Shown in pieces: positions 44,240 through 54,252 of a DNA stretch of 64,000 nucleotides. The stretch comes from Paenibacillus sp. 1001270B_150601_E10 (lineage in GTDB: Bacteria; Bacillota; Bacilli; Paenibacillales; Paenibacillaceae), in assembly GCF_015558675.1 (NCBI RefSeq), contig NZ_JADMOL010000014.1, forward strand, positions 21,966-85,965, written 5' to 3'. The notes under the pieces are model-generated. The model was given only the letters and a program-made list of their open reading frames with translations, did not search any database and had not been told where the DNA came from. Every line of letters begins with the position of its first letter. The stretch's first letter is position 1. Made by a program: the position numbers and the translations under genes.

Positions 44240-45883
44240 ATGGATTCAAACGTTCCATGGTGGCGTCGTACCGCCTTCTACGAAATATACATGCCAAGCT
44301 TCTGTGACGGCAATGGAGACGGTATTGGCGATTTCAGAGGAATAGCCTCGAAGCTTGATGATCTGAAGGCTTTAGGGATTGGCGGCATATGGCTAACCCC
44401 GTTCTACAAGTCGCCAAAAGTTGATAACGGCTACGATATTGCTGACTATTACGCAATTGATCCTGATTACGGAACTTTGGAGGACTTTGAGGCTTTCATC
44501 AAAGCTGCTCATGAACGTGATATTCGCGTCATCGTGGATCTTGTATTGAACCATACGTCTTCTGCACATCCGTGGTTTCAAGCGTCCAAATCTTCGAAGG
44601 ATCACCCGAAGCGGGATTGGTACATCTGGAAAGACCCTGTTGATGGCGGCATGCCAAACAACTGGGAATCCTTCTTCGGAGGGCCAGCTTGGGAATACGA
44701 CGAAGCAAGCGGGCAGTATTACTATCATGCCTTTGCCAAAGAGCAGGTTGATCTGAACTGGGCGAATTCAGAGGTTAGAGAAGCCATGAAAGACGTCATG
44801 GGCTTCTGGCTGGATAAAGGCATAGATGGATTCCGTCTTGATGTCATTAACTTTTTAAAAGTATCGGGTCAATTCCCGGACAATCCTTATCAGGACAACG
44901 GTGAACAGGATCATCGATACGATAAGGATCAGGATGGAATTCTGGATGCGATTCGGGAAATATGCGAATTTGTCCATCAGCGTGAGGGCGCCTTTATGGT
45001 TGGCGAGGTTGGATCCGAGGAGATGCCGCTATTGAAGCAATACAGCGGTAATGGCCTTCTTGATGTCGTATTCAACTTTAATCTCGGCAGCCAAGAGACG
45101 TATCAGCCAAGCAAGCTGATTGAGCAAATTCTTCTCATGGAAGAGGTACATCGTTCGGATCAGGTCCCAACGTTATTTTTCAGCAGTCATGATATGGCAA
45201 GGCATATCAGCCGCTTTGGCGAAGGAGATCCTGAGCTTGAAGTGCTTCGCGCGAAGCTGATGGCAGCCTTCATGCTGACAGGCAAGGGAGTGCCTTTCCT
45301 TTACTACGGCGATGAGATTGGCATGCGGGACTATTACTCCCTTCGGATTGAAGATATGAGGGACATTCAAGGCTTAACGCATTATGATCTCGCCATAGAG
45401 GAAGGGCTGTCAGAAGATGAAGCATTAACGCGTGCGAATGAAAAGAGTCGTGACAAGTCGCGTACCCCGATGCAGTGGGACGGAAGCGAATATGGCGGCT
45501 TCTCTCAAGTAAAGCCGTGGATCGCGATGGGACCTCGCCACGATGAGATTCACGTCGCAGCGGAACAATCTAATCCAGATTCGATTTATGCGTATTATCA
45601 ACAGCTGCTTATGCTTCGCCGAGTTCATCCTTCGCTTGCAGAGGGAGGCTATTCCAGAATTGAGCGAGAGGGAGAGGCGTTGATCTTCACGAAGATCGTC
45701 TCGGATGATATCTCGCTTGTTGCACTCAACTTTGGAGTAGACCCTGTGGAAATAGATCTGTCAGAAGTGAAGAAACATGCCCTGCAGCTTGCAATCACCT
45801 CACAGCCTATTGACGATCGTCAAACAGGTGATAGGGCAACATTGCCGGGTTATACTGGCGCAATATGGACCACCCGCAATTAA
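44240..45883 (+). CDS. GH13 alpha-glucosidase / oligo-1,6-glucosidase-like enzyme
   Basis: 547 residues from ATG 44240, with AAAGGAG eight bases ahead. Region I is VIVDLVLNHTS, region II GFRLDVIN with the nucleophile Asp, region III VGEVG with the acid Glu, region IV FFSSHDM. The (beta/alpha)8 barrel and C-terminal beta domain have normal length for GH13 exo-glucosidases. It hydrolyses alpha-glucosidic ends of short oligosaccharides inside the cell. Its presence among beta-mannoside enzymes is unexpected and suggests a substrate with both linkages, or a second substrate for the operon. Confidence 0.88.
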   Translation: MDSNVPWWRRTAFYEIYMPSFCDGNGDGIGDFRGIASKLDDLKALGIGGIWLTPFYKSPKVDNGYDIADYYAIDPDYGTLEDFEAFIKAAHERDIRVIVDLVLNHTSSAHPWFQASKSSKDHPKRDWYIWKDPVDGGMPNNWESFFGGPAWEYDEASGQYYYHAFAKEQVDLNWANSEVREAMKDVMGFWLDKGIDGFRLDVINFLKVSGQFPDNPYQDNGEQDHRYDKDQDGILDAIREICEFVHQREGAFMVGEVGSEEMPLLKQYSGNGLLDVVFNFNLGSQETYQPSKLIEQILLMEEVHRSDQVPTLFFSSHDMARHISRFGEGDPELEVLRAKLMAAFMLTGKGVPFLYYGDEIGMRDYYSLRIEDMRDIQGLTHYDLAIEEGLSEDEALTRANEKSRDKSRTPMQWDGSEYGGFSQVKPWIAMGPRHDEIHVAAEQSNPDSIYAYYQQLLMLRRVHPSLAEGGYSRIEREGEALIFTKIVSDDISLVALNFGVDPVEIDLSEVKKHALQLAITSQPIDDRQTGDRATLPGYTGAIWTTRN

Positions 45884-45982
45884 ATCAATCGTACAAGAGA
45901 TGTTGATCTTATTTTAGTTATTTCATTATATAAAGCGAAGATAAAGAGCGCGATTTTTGGATAGGAAAAGGAGAAATCCATC

Positions 45983-46930
45983 ATGGCATTGCACAAGTCC
46001 GATGTGAAAACGTGTGAAACGTTATTGAAGGAGTACTTGGATAAGGCTCCGCTTGCCAAAGACCCAGTAAAGCTGAACTTCACTGGTGTTGGCGATAAGG
46101 ATGTCTATAACATTACGGCTCCCTTTGAAGATCAAGGAGAGCCAGTTATCGCAGGTCGCGTGGAGTCTCGGGACAGCGAACATTCTGAAATTCATTTCTT
46201 TGTCGAAAAAGATGGTGCATGGGTACCTCGCGAGGGTGCGCCTGTGTTTACTCTTCAAGATCCATTCTTCACCTTTATTCAAGGTGAGCTTGTCCTAGGC
46301 GGTGTTCAAATTTATCCGCATCCTACACAAGAGAATGCGTTGATGTGGCGGACCGTATTCTACAAAGGCAATAGCATTCAAGAGCTAGCTCCATTCTTTG
46401 TTGGTCCAGATGCCATGAAGGATCTTCGTCTTGTGGAGCTTCCTAACGGAGAGATCGGCGTCTTTACTCGTCCTCAAGGAGAAAAGGGCGGCCGCGGAAA
46501 GATTGGCTTTACGACAGCGAAGAGCCTGCAAGATCTGTCTATCGCACTTGTAAATGAGGCTCCGCTGCTTCAAGGGCAATTTATTGATGAGGAGTGGGGC
46601 GGAGGCAACGAGCTTCACATCCTAAGCAATGGTCTCGTTGGTGTTCTTGGACATATTGCCTCCTTTGATGACGAGGGCAATCGTCACTATTATCCAATGG
46701 CCTTTGTTCTTGATCCGGCAACGGGAGAGCATTCCGACATGGAGCTGATTGCGATTCGCGACAAATTCCTCCCAGGTGCAACGAAGCGACCGGATTTGGT
46801 CGATGTTGTATTCAGCGGTGGATTGGTGCGCAAAGCGGATGGAACAGCAGATTTGTATGCAGGCATCAGTGATGCTGAAGCGCATCGTTTGACGATTCAA
46901 GATCCCTTTTTAACATTTGAGCAAAATTAA
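45983..46930 (+). CDS. DUF1861 protein, probable five-bladed propeller
   Basis: 315 residues, no signal peptide. Repeated short beta motifs (YNITAPFEDQGEPVIAGRVE, HSEIHFFVEKDGAWVPREG, DPFFTFIQGELVLGGVQIY, GQFIDEEWGGGNELHIL) suit a five-bladed beta-propeller like that of GH130 or GH43. I associate the sequence with DUF1861, a family without assigned chemistry. The next gene, 24 bases on, is GH130. The pair may act on the same sugar, as enzyme and helper or as two enzymes. Confidence 0.7.
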   Translation: MALHKSDVKTCETLLKEYLDKAPLAKDPVKLNFTGVGDKDVYNITAPFEDQGEPVIAGRVESRDSEHSEIHFFVEKDGAWVPREGAPVFTLQDPFFTFIQGELVLGGVQIYPHPTQENALMWRTVFYKGNSIQELAPFFVGPDAMKDLRLVELPNGEIGVFTRPQGEKGGRGKIGFTTAKSLQDLSIALVNEAPLLQGQFIDEEWGGGNELHILSNGLVGVLGHIASFDDEGNRHYYPMAFVLDPATGEHSDMELIAIRDKFLPGATKRPDLVDVVFSGGLVRKADGTADLYAGISDAEAHRLTIQDPFLTFEQN

Positions 46931-46954
46931 GCCTTAGGATTGGAGTACGACACC

Positions 46955-48016
46955 ATGAATATCTATAGATACGAAGAGAACCCAATGATTACACCTGCTG
47001 ATGTCAAGCCGCATCGGGATGACTTTGAAGTGATTGGCGCATTCAATGCAGGCGTTGCGGAATACAATGGGGAAATTCTGCTGCTGCTTCGCGTGGCAGA
47101 GCGTCCGATCAGCCATGATCCAATGATCGTGAAAGCCCCTGTATATAATGTGGAAACGAAGCAGCTTGATATTATCGAGCTGCGTACAGATGACGAGCGC
47201 TACGATTTTTCTGATCCACGTGTGATTCGCAATGTATCGAAGAGCTCGACGTTTGAGTATTTGACCAGCTTGTCCTATATCCGCGTTGCGCGCAGCAAAG
47301 ACGGCCACAACTTCACGATTGATGATGAACCGTTGGTATACCCATCCCAATCCCTTGAGACATTTGGCATCGAGGATCCGCGTGTGACCCAAATCGGGGA
47401 TACGTATTACATCTACTTCTCGGCTGTCTCTCCAGTTGGCGTTGGCGAATCCATGGTATCGACGAAGGACTTCAAGAACTTCACTCATCATGGCATGATC
47501 TTTGGTCCTGACAACAAGGACGTATTGATCTTCCCTGAAAAGATCAACGGCAAGTACTATGCGCTGCATCGTCCAACGACGAAGAGCACAGGTAATCCGG
47601 AAATGTGGATTGCTGAATCCGATAATCTGCTGTATTGGGGCAACCATAAGCATCTTGCAGGTCTTCGTGAAGGCATGTGGGACAGCGGCCGCATGGGCGG
47701 AGGCGCCGTTCCATTCAAGACGGAAAAGGGATGGCTCGAGCTTTATCATGGTGCAACACTCGATCATCGCTACTGCATGGGAGCGCTACTCTTGGATCTG
47801 AATGATCCATCCAAGGTGATTGCTCGCTCCGAGCATCCGATTATGGAGCCGGATGCAGAATATGAGAAGAACGGCTTCTTTGGCGACGTTGTGTTCTCCT
47901 GTGGAGCGGCCGTTCATGGCGATGTTGTGAAAATGTACTACGGCGTTGCCGATACATCGATGGCATGTGCGGAACTTAGCGTACAAGAAATTCTGGACAG
48001 CTTAAAATACGAATAG
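46955..48016 (+). CDS. GH130 beta-mannoside phosphorylase or hydrolase
   Basis: 353 residues from ATG 46955 (GGAG eight bases ahead; the TTG at 46940 is less likely). The GH130 propeller motifs include FNAGVAEYNGEILLLLRVAERP and the catalytic Asp in FGIEDPRVT. RMGGGAVPF and YHGA shape the substrate end. Family members release alpha-mannose-1-phosphate from beta-1,4- or beta-1,2-mannosides with inorganic phosphate; a subset are hydrolases. Subfamily cannot be settled by eye. The phosphohexomutase at 37864 could handle the product. Confidence 0.87.
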   Translation: MNIYRYEENPMITPADVKPHRDDFEVIGAFNAGVAEYNGEILLLLRVAERPISHDPMIVKAPVYNVETKQLDIIELRTDDERYDFSDPRVIRNVSKSSTFEYLTSLSYIRVARSKDGHNFTIDDEPLVYPSQSLETFGIEDPRVTQIGDTYYIYFSAVSPVGVGESMVSTKDFKNFTHHGMIFGPDNKDVLIFPEKINGKYYALHRPTTKSTGNPEMWIAESDNLLYWGNHKHLAGLREGMWDSGRMGGGAVPFKTEKGWLELYHGATLDHRYCMGALLLDLNDPSKVIARSEHPIMEPDAEYEKNGFFGDVVFSCGAAVHGDVVKMYYGVADTSMACAELSVQEILDSLKYE

Positions 48017-48021
48017 AAATC

Positions 48022-48098
48022 ACGGTGCAGTTGTGGAATAATGAGATGTTGCAGCACCGTAATATAGTGAGCGCCAAGGCCCTGCGGGAGCCTTGGCG
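48022..48098 (+). repeat. Two hairpins between GH130 and beta-mannosidase genes
   Basis: ACGGTGC/GCACCGT (48022-48028, 48054-48060) and CGCCAAGGC/GCCTTGGCG (48072-48080, 48090-48098). Neither has a real T run, so attenuation or mRNA protection is likelier than full termination. Confidence 0.5.
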
Positions 48099-48122
48099 TT
48101 TCGCGCACGATAGGAGAGCATC

Positions 48123-50687
48123 ATGAGAATATCAGACAATTGGAAGCTCCGGGATTTTAATGTGGGAGAAGCAAAGGATCTGGAAGTGGCCTCACCGGAA
48201 TTTATCGATTATTTTTGGATGACGACGAAGGTGCCGGGTGATGTCCATTCAACCCTGATGGAACGTGGTGTGATCGATAACCCTTTTTTTGGGCATAACG
48301 ATCAGAATTGCCGGTGGGTTGAAGAGAAAGTATGGTGGTATCGAACGGTATTTACCCATGATGAGGATGTAGAACCTGGAGCGGGAGAGAGAATGGAGCT
48401 CATCTTCGAAGGGCTCGATACCTTTGCAACGGTGTATCTGAACGGCGTAGAGCTCGGCTCTACAGACAACATGTTTATCGAGCATGCCTTTAATGTCACG
48501 CGCGAGCTAAAGAAGGGGAAGAATACGCTTGCTGTGAAGATCGATCCTGCGCATCTGCATGCAGAGAGCAAGAAGCAGTACTACTGGTCCGGCTTCAGCA
48601 AGAAGCGGATTTGGACCCGCAAGGCACAAAGCCATTATGGCTGGGACTGGGGACCTCGCCTTGTATGCGCAGGCATCTGGAAGGATGTTCATCTTGTGAA
48701 GCGCACGAAGGCTGCCATTCAGGATGTGTTTGCACGCACGACTGCTGTGGATGAACAGAAGGCTGCAATCGATGTAACCTTAAACATTCAAGCTTACGAC
48801 CGCAAGGCAGGCTACTCTGCACAAGTGATGCTGAAGAATCAGGAGGGCCAAGTCGTCAGTGAAGCGCTGCTTCAAGTGGATCAAAACGAAGGTGTTCACA
48901 TTGACGGAGCAATTATTGCTCAGGGCTTAAGCGGTCAGGCTACCCTGCATGTCCATGATCCCATACTATGGTGGACGCATGATCTGGGAGAGCCTTACTT
49001 GTATCAGCTGGAGGTTAAGCTGCTTACCGAAGATCAGGCGATTGATCAGTACACGCAGTCTTTTGGCATTCGTACGCTAGAGCTGATGCTTCATAACGAA
49101 GAAGGAGAGCATGCCTTTACCTTCAAGCTGAATGGCGTCAAGCTGTTTGCCAAAGGGGCGAACTGGATTCCGATCGACAGCTTTATTGCATCCGTTCCGG
49201 ACGAGCGTTATACGCATCTGTTGACGATGAGCCGAGATGCCAATATGAATATGCTGCGCGTTTGGGGCGGCGGCATTTACGAGCGCGATATTTTCTATGC
49301 GGAATGTGATCGTCTTGGGATGCTTGTATGGCAGGATTTCATGTTCGCCTGCGCCCTCTATCCGGATTACAATCGCAACTTCATGGATAATGTGAAGCGT
49401 GAAGTCGAGCAGGTCGTCAAGCGTCTTCGCAGTCGAACCTGCCTTGCCCTTTGGTGCGGCAACAACGAGAATGACTGGCTGTATGAAGCGCTTCATGCAA
49501 GCGGCGAGATTCCGCATCCCTTCTATGGAGAGAAGATCTATCATGAGCTTATGCCTGCCCTGATGGAGGAGCTGGACCCGACTCGATTGTTCTGGCCAAG
49601 CTCGCCATATGGAGGCAATGATCATAATTCGCGCGAGGTTGGGGATACCCATAACTGGCAGGTGTGGCACGGCAATATCGAGCCACGTGTATTTGGAGAG
49701 CCTCAACTGCAGGATTACAGCGTAGAAGGCTTGTCTTTTAAAAAATTCAAAACGGATAACACGAAGTTTGCCAGCGAATTCGGCATGCATGCTTCTTCGA
49801 ACCGTTATACGCTGGCGAGCAATATTCCAGCTCAAGAATTCTATTGGGGCAGCGAAGAGATGATGTATCGCAACAAGGATATGCATCATCCGAAGGGCAT
49901 TCTGCTTATGGAAGGCTATACCGGCGCGCCAAGCGATATGGAGGAATATATGAACTTCTCCATGCTTACCCAAGCCGAAGGCTTGAAGTATGGCATTGAG
50001 CATTATCGCCGCAATAAGCCGCAGACAAGCGGGGCGCTGTTCTGGCAGTTGAATGACTGCTGGCCGGGCACGAGCTGGTCTGTGATTGATTATTATGGCC
50101 TGCCGAAGGCTGCTTATCATTACAGCCGCAAATTTTTCTCGCCCGTGCTGTACACCGTTGATCATGATGCGGATCAAGAGTTGTTAATCTGGGCGCTCAA
50201 TGATCGTAAAGAAGTGCTTCAGGATGAAGTGATCCTGAAGGTATGTACGGTGGATGGAGATATTCTATGCCAGCATGAGTATTCTATTGAAGTGTGTGGC
50301 AATAGTAAACGGCTAATGGAGGTTATTCCGGAGAAGGATCTTCTTCATGGGGCAGATCCTTCGACTATTGTTGTTGTGCTACGCTCGAAGAATGGACTCT
50401 GTGAAGATAATTTTGTCTATTTGCGGGATCATAAGGATATGACCTTCCTGCCAGCAGAGCTGCAGATTGAAGTCGATGAGGATGAAGGGCTCGTTCGAAT
50501 CCAAACGAATTGTCTTGCGCGCATGGTGAAGCTTGAGCTCGAGGCAGCTTGGATCGTGATGAGCGACAATTTCTTTGATCTTCTGCCAGGGGAAGAGAAG
50601 GTTGTTCGAATCACTTCAAGCGCGGGCAAGCCTATTCCGTGGCATACGCTTAGCGTCTCAGCTATAAACGGGAAGACGCAGGACTAA
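48123..50687 (+). CDS. GH2 beta-mannosidase
   Basis: 854 residues. Domain order: galactose-binding-like sugar-binding domain (1-190, with YWSGFSKKRIWTRKAQSHYGWDWGPR typical of beta-mannosidases), immunoglobulin-like domain, and the catalytic barrel. The acid/base Glu is in WCGNNENDW and the nucleophile Glu in FASEFGMHA; WQLNDCWPGTSWSVIDYYG is diagnostic. It splits non-reducing beta-mannose from manno-oligosaccharides; no signal peptide, so it acts on imported sugars. It is the last gene of the mannoside operon. AGGAGAGCATC precedes ATG. Confidence 0.94.
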   Translation: MRISDNWKLRDFNVGEAKDLEVASPEFIDYFWMTTKVPGDVHSTLMERGVIDNPFFGHNDQNCRWVEEKVWWYRTVFTHDEDVEPGAGERMELIFEGLDTFATVYLNGVELGSTDNMFIEHAFNVTRELKKGKNTLAVKIDPAHLHAESKKQYYWSGFSKKRIWTRKAQSHYGWDWGPRLVCAGIWKDVHLVKRTKAAIQDVFARTTAVDEQKAAIDVTLNIQAYDRKAGYSAQVMLKNQEGQVVSEALLQVDQNEGVHIDGAIIAQGLSGQATLHVHDPILWWTHDLGEPYLYQLEVKLLTEDQAIDQYTQSFGIRTLELMLHNEEGEHAFTFKLNGVKLFAKGANWIPIDSFIASVPDERYTHLLTMSRDANMNMLRVWGGGIYERDIFYAECDRLGMLVWQDFMFACALYPDYNRNFMDNVKREVEQVVKRLRSRTCLALWCGNNENDWLYEALHASGEIPHPFYGEKIYHELMPALMEELDPTRLFWPSSPYGGNDHNSREVGDTHNWQVWHGNIEPRVFGEPQLQDYSVEGLSFKKFKTDNTKFASEFGMHASSNRYTLASNIPAQEFYWGSEEMMYRNKDMHHPKGILLMEGYTGAPSDMEEYMNFSMLTQAEGLKYGIEHYRRNKPQTSGALFWQLNDCWPGTSWSVIDYYGLPKAAYHYSRKFFSPVLYTVDHDADQELLIWALNDRKEVLQDEVILKVCTVDGDILCQHEYSIEVCGNSKRLMEVIPEKDLLHGADPSTIVVVLRSKNGLCEDNFVYLRDHKDMTFLPAELQIEVDEDEGLVRIQTNCLARMVKLELEAAWIVMSDNFFDLLPGEEKVVRITSSAGKPIPWHTLSVSAINGKTQD

Positions 50688-50797
50688 GGAAGAGATGAAG
50701 TGAATTTGTCTCCTACTGATGGACGCCAACGAAAGATTTCCTTTATAATGGGCTCAACCTAAATCTAAGGCCAACCATCTATAAGGAGGCGTTACCT

Positions 50798-51958
50798 ATG
50801 CAAGCATTTCAATTTCAGAATCCAACCAAGCTTATCTTTGGAACCGGTCAAGTAGCGAAGCTGAGAGAAGAACTGGCACCTTATCAGCGTATTCTCTTGG
50901 TGTATGGTAGCGGAAGCATTATGCGGAATGGCTTGTACGATCAGGTAACCGCGATTCTTGCAGATATGAATCTTCATGTCATAGAGCTTGCAGGAGTAGA
51001 GCCTAATCCAAGGCTTCATACTGTGCACGAAGGCGTTAAGCTGTGCCTTGAGCACGACATCGATTTCATTCTCGCTGTAGGCGGAGGTAGTGTAATTGAC
51101 TGCGTAAAGGCAATTGCTGCAGGAGCCAAGTATGAAGGCGATGCGTGGGATTTCTTGACGCGTCGTGCCATACCGAAGGCAGCACTGCCGATAGGTACGA
51201 TCCTGACGATCGCGGCTACGGGCTCGGAGATGAACGGATCATCCGTCATTACCAACTGGGAGACGAAGGAGAAGCTTGGATTCGGAAGCCCGCTTGTCTA
51301 TCCAAAGTTCTCCATCTTGGATGCGACGTATACGAAGACGCTGCCGAAGGATCAGACGGTGTATGGCATGATCGACATCATGTCTCACGTGTTCGAGAAC
51401 TACTTCCATCATGATGCGGATACGCCTATTCAGGACGGCTGGATGGAGACACTGCTGAAAACGGTGATTGAGACCTCGCCTAAGCTGGTCGAAGACTTAG
51501 AGAATACGAAGCTTCGTGAAACGATCCTGCTAAGCGGTACACTGGCTCTTAACGGCATGACGACGATGGGTGTTCGTGGAGACTGGGCGACGCATAATAT
51601 TGAGCATGCGGTGTCCGCTGTGTATGATATCCCGCATGGCGGCGGATTAGCGATTCTATTCCCGAACTGGATGAAGCATGTGCTGAAGGAGAATCCAGCA
51701 CGCTTTAAGCAGCTTGCGGTCCATGTATTTGGAATCAATGCCGAAGGCCTTACAGATGAAGAGGCCGGGCTTGCGGGAATCGAAGCGGTAAGGGCATTTT
51801 GGAACTCGATCGGCGCACCAAGCCGCTTGGCTGATTACGATATAGATGATACGAAGCTTGAGGAAATGGCCGATAAGTGCCTCAAGTTCGGTCCATTTGG
51901 CGGCTTCAAGAAGCTTGAACGAGAAGACGTTCTGACCATTTACCGAGCATCCTTATAA
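50798..51958 (+). CDS. Iron-containing alcohol dehydrogenase (butanol dehydrogenase type)
   Basis: 386 residues, group III alcohol dehydrogenase. The N-terminal Rossmann part has [17 protein letters not shown] for NAD(P). Iron ligands are expected from [36 protein letters not shown] (His) and neighbours. It reduces aldehydes to alcohols or the reverse; YqhD and YugJ are relatives. It follows the mannoside operon, but a box pair TGGACG/TATAAT (50720-50749) suggests its own transcription. A terminator follows. Confidence 0.9.
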   Translation: MQAFQFQNPTKLIFGTGQVAKLREELAPYQRILLVYGSGSIMRNGLYDQVTAILADMNLHVIELAGVEPNPRLHTVHEGVKLCLEHDIDFILAVGGGSVIDCVKAIAAGAKYEGDAWDFLTRRAIPKAALPIGTILTIAATGSEMNGSSVITNWETKEKLGFGSPLVYPKFSILDATYTKTLPKDQTVYGMIDIMSHVFENYFHHDADTPIQDGWMETLLKTVIETSPKLVEDLENTKLRETILLSGTLALNGMTTMGVRGDWATHNIEHAVSAVYDIPHGGGLAILFPNWMKHVLKENPARFKQLAVHVFGINAEGLTDEEAGLAGIEAVRAFWNSIGAPSRLADYDIDDTKLEEMADKCLKFGPFGGFKKLEREDVLTIYRASL

Positions 51959-51981
51959 TAAGGAAGCGATTGGAAGATGAT

Positions 51982-52012
51982 ACCCGGTCCATGTTAAGAC
52001 GGGCCGGGTTTG
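51982..52012 (+). terminator. Terminator of the alcohol dehydrogenase gene
   Basis: ACCCGGTCC (51982-51990) pairs with GGGCCGGGT (52001-52009), including one G-T, then TTGT. Confidence 0.7.
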
Positions 52013-52142
52013 TCATGCTTCTCTTGAAGTTCCAATAATCCCATTTTGACGAAAAAGGCAAATCAGCGTATCATCATAAAGAATAAGGGTTCATGGGCAT
52101 GTTAATGTCAAAGGAACCTTAAGGAATAACCTCTCTTGGGCA

Positions 52143-52171
52143 TTGACGTGAAGCCTACTCTTGTTTACGAT
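52143..52171 (+). promoter_or_regulatory. Probable promoter of guaA
   Basis: TTGACG (52143-52148), 17 bases, TACGAT (52166-52171). The 100-base leader has a weak CTCC/GGAG hairpin plus TTTTT near 52223-52241 but no recognisable purine aptamer. Confidence 0.55.
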
Positions 52172-52274
52172 ATAAGAATTGAATTGAAGCTGAATCAAGG
52201 CTTTATTATTGCCGAAATCCTCCCTCAAGGAGTTTTTCATAGAACTTGAACATTAAGATTTAGGAGGCACATTG

Positions 52275-53813
52275 ATGAGCAAGCACCATGAGATGATTGT
52301 CGTTCTCGACTTTGGTGGACAGTACAATCAATTGATCGCACGCCGTATCCGTGATCTAGGCGTATACAGTGAGTTGATTCCATTTAACACTCCAGCGGAG
52401 AAGATTAAGGAAATGAATCCGAAGGGGATCGTGTTCTCTGGCGGACCGGCTAGTGTATATGAAGAGAATTCCCCGATGGTTGACCCAGCTGTTTACGATA
52501 TGGGACTTCCGATTCTAGGCATTTGCTACGGCATGCAGATGATGTCTCATCAGTTGAAGGGTAAGGTTATGCGTGCAGGCAAGCGCGAGTACGGAAAAGC
52601 GGATGTTGTCTTCCAGGATAACAGTCTCTTGACGAAAGGCTTGGATGCAAGCCAAACGGTATGGATGAGCCACAGTGATAAAGTGGTTGAGCTTCCTGAG
52701 GGCTTTCGTATCGATGCAAGCACAGAGCATGCTCCAATTGCTGCAATCAGCCATCCGGAGAAGCGCTTCTTCGGCGTACAGTTCCACCCAGAGGTTCGTC
52801 ACTCTGTGAACGGTAATGAAATGCTCAAGAACTTCTTGTTCGAAGAATGTAAATGTACGGGCGACTGGACGATGGAATCCTTCATCGAAGATAAGATCCA
52901 AGAAATTCGCGACCTTGTAGGCGATCGTAAAGTACTGTGCGCGCTTAGCGGCGGTGTAGACTCCTCCGTAGTGGCAGTATTGATCCACAAAGCGATCGGC
53001 GACCAATTGACTTGTATGTTCATCGACCACAACTTGCTTCGTAAGGATGAAGCAGAAGGCGTGATGGAGACATTTGGCGGCAAGTTCGATATGCACGTGA
53101 TTAAGATCGATGCTCGCGAGCGCTTCATGAGCAAGCTTGCTGGCGTATCTGATCCTGAGCAAAAGCGCAAGATCATCGGTAACGAGTTCATCTTCTGCTT
53201 CGACGAAGAGTCTGCGAAGCTTGGAGACTTCGACTTCTTGGCACAAGGCACGCTGTATACGGATATCGTAGAAAGTGGTACAGCAACCGCTCAAACGATC
53301 AAGTCTCACCACAACGTTGGCGGTCTTCCTGAAGACATGAAGTTCCAATTGATCGAGCCATTGAACACATTGTTCAAGGACGAAGTTCGTAAAGTGGGCG
53401 AAGAGCTCGGCATTCCACGCGAGATCGTTTGGCGTCAGCCATTCCCAGGTCCAGGACTTGCGATCCGTGTCCTTGGCGAAGTGACAGAGGACAAGCTCAA
53501 GATCGTACGGGAGTCCGATGCGATCCTTCGTGAAGAAATCGCGAAAGCAGGCCTTGATCAAGAGATCTGGCAGTACTTCACGGCTCTTCCAGATATGAAG
53601 AGCGTTGGCGTGATGGGTGACGTTCGCACCTACTCCTACACCGTAGGTATTCGTGCGGTTACATCCATCGACGGCATGACAGCGGACTGGGCTCGTATCC
53701 CTTGGGATATCCTTGAGAAGATCTCTGTTCGCATCGTAAATGAAGTCGACAACGTCAACCGTATCGTGTACGACGTAACGTCCAAGCCACCAGCAACCAT
53801 TGAGTGGGAATAA
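52275..53813 (+). CDS. guaA: GMP synthase (glutamine-hydrolysing)
   Basis: 512 residues from ATG 52275, AGGAGG seven bases ahead. The class I amidotransferase domain has GICYGMQ (catalytic Cys) and FHPEV (His/Glu). The ATP pyrophosphatase domain has [10 protein letters not shown]. The C-terminal dimerisation domain ends KPPATIEWE, the invariant tail. It aminates XMP to GMP. In Bacillus, guaA lies between a transglutaminase gene (yebA) and pbuG. Here both flanks exist in the window but inserted genes separate them. Confidence 0.98.
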   Translation: MSKHHEMIVVLDFGGQYNQLIARRIRDLGVYSELIPFNTPAEKIKEMNPKGIVFSGGPASVYEENSPMVDPAVYDMGLPILGICYGMQMMSHQLKGKVMRAGKREYGKADVVFQDNSLLTKGLDASQTVWMSHSDKVVELPEGFRIDASTEHAPIAAISHPEKRFFGVQFHPEVRHSVNGNEMLKNFLFEECKCTGDWTMESFIEDKIQEIRDLVGDRKVLCALSGGVDSSVVAVLIHKAIGDQLTCMFIDHNLLRKDEAEGVMETFGGKFDMHVIKIDARERFMSKLAGVSDPEQKRKIIGNEFIFCFDEESAKLGDFDFLAQGTLYTDIVESGTATAQTIKSHHNVGGLPEDMKFQLIEPLNTLFKDEVRKVGEELGIPREIVWRQPFPGPGLAIRVLGEVTEDKLKIVRESDAILREEIAKAGLDQEIWQYFTALPDMKSVGVMGDVRTYSYTVGIRAVTSIDGMTADWARIPWDILEKISVRIVNEVDNVNRIVYDVTSKPPATIEWE

Positions 53814-53821
53814 TATAGGAG

Positions 53822-53864
53822 GCCCTAGAATTCTTAATCGTTAAGGATTCTAGGGCTTTTTTAG
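53822..53864 (+). terminator. Terminator of guaA
   Basis: GCCCTAGAATTCTTA pairs with TTAAGGATTCTAGGGC (one mismatch) ending near 53857, followed by TTTTTT. Confidence 0.85.
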
Positions 53865-53945
53865 ATTCTAATAACTTATCCAACTTGATATAGTTCATTC
53901 ATCATATAATGGAAGTATTCATGTGAAAGGATACTCGAATATAGA

Positions 53946-54170
53946 ATGAAAAAAACATGGGCAATTAAAGATTTTCATACAAACAAGGTGTTGTTTATTG
54001 AAGGAAGCAGCATTAAAGCAGCTATAGGTAATAAACATGTACACGAGATTCTTTCTTGCTTTGTTAACGATGGCGATTCGACAACCGTAACAGAATGGGG
54101 ACTATCATACTGCAATAAGACGAATAAGGTACTGCTGGAAATTCTGTATCTTTCTAAAAAATTGGAATAA
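53946..54170 (+). CDS. Small protein of unknown function
   Basis: A 74-residue frame, AT-rich, starting MKKTWAIKDFHTNKVLFIEG. No membrane segment or known motif. A GAAAGGA lies about 16 bases from the ATG, too far to be convincing, and no promoter is evident. It may be real but weakly supported; composition differs from the neighbours. Confidence 0.4.
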   Translation: MKKTWAIKDFHTNKVLFIEGSSIKAAIGNKHVHEILSCFVNDGDSTTVTEWGLSYCNKTNKVLLEILYLSKKLE

Positions 54171-54252
54171 AAAATAGCGCTGTACATCGACGCGGAACCG
54201 GAAGATATCTTTGGCAGCGAACCATAAGAAGGATGGAAGAAGCCTTTTGCGT

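Noticed and set aside
46934..47767. Minus-strand open frame of 277 residues
   Set aside because: Antisense to GH130; no ribosome site or domain.
49077..50177. Minus-strand open frame of 366 residues
   Set aside because: It lies wholly opposite the beta-mannosidase gene, whose active-site motifs are intact. The translation is low-complexity and rich in Ile, Arg and His with no recognisable domain.
52020..52270. Possible purine riboswitch before guaA
   Set aside because: I searched for the TATAAT-like core, CCGTAAA and the closing CTACG blocks and found none; only a weak hairpin is there.
52515..53561. Minus-strand open frame of 348 residues
   Set aside because: Antisense to guaA; arises from its codon pattern.
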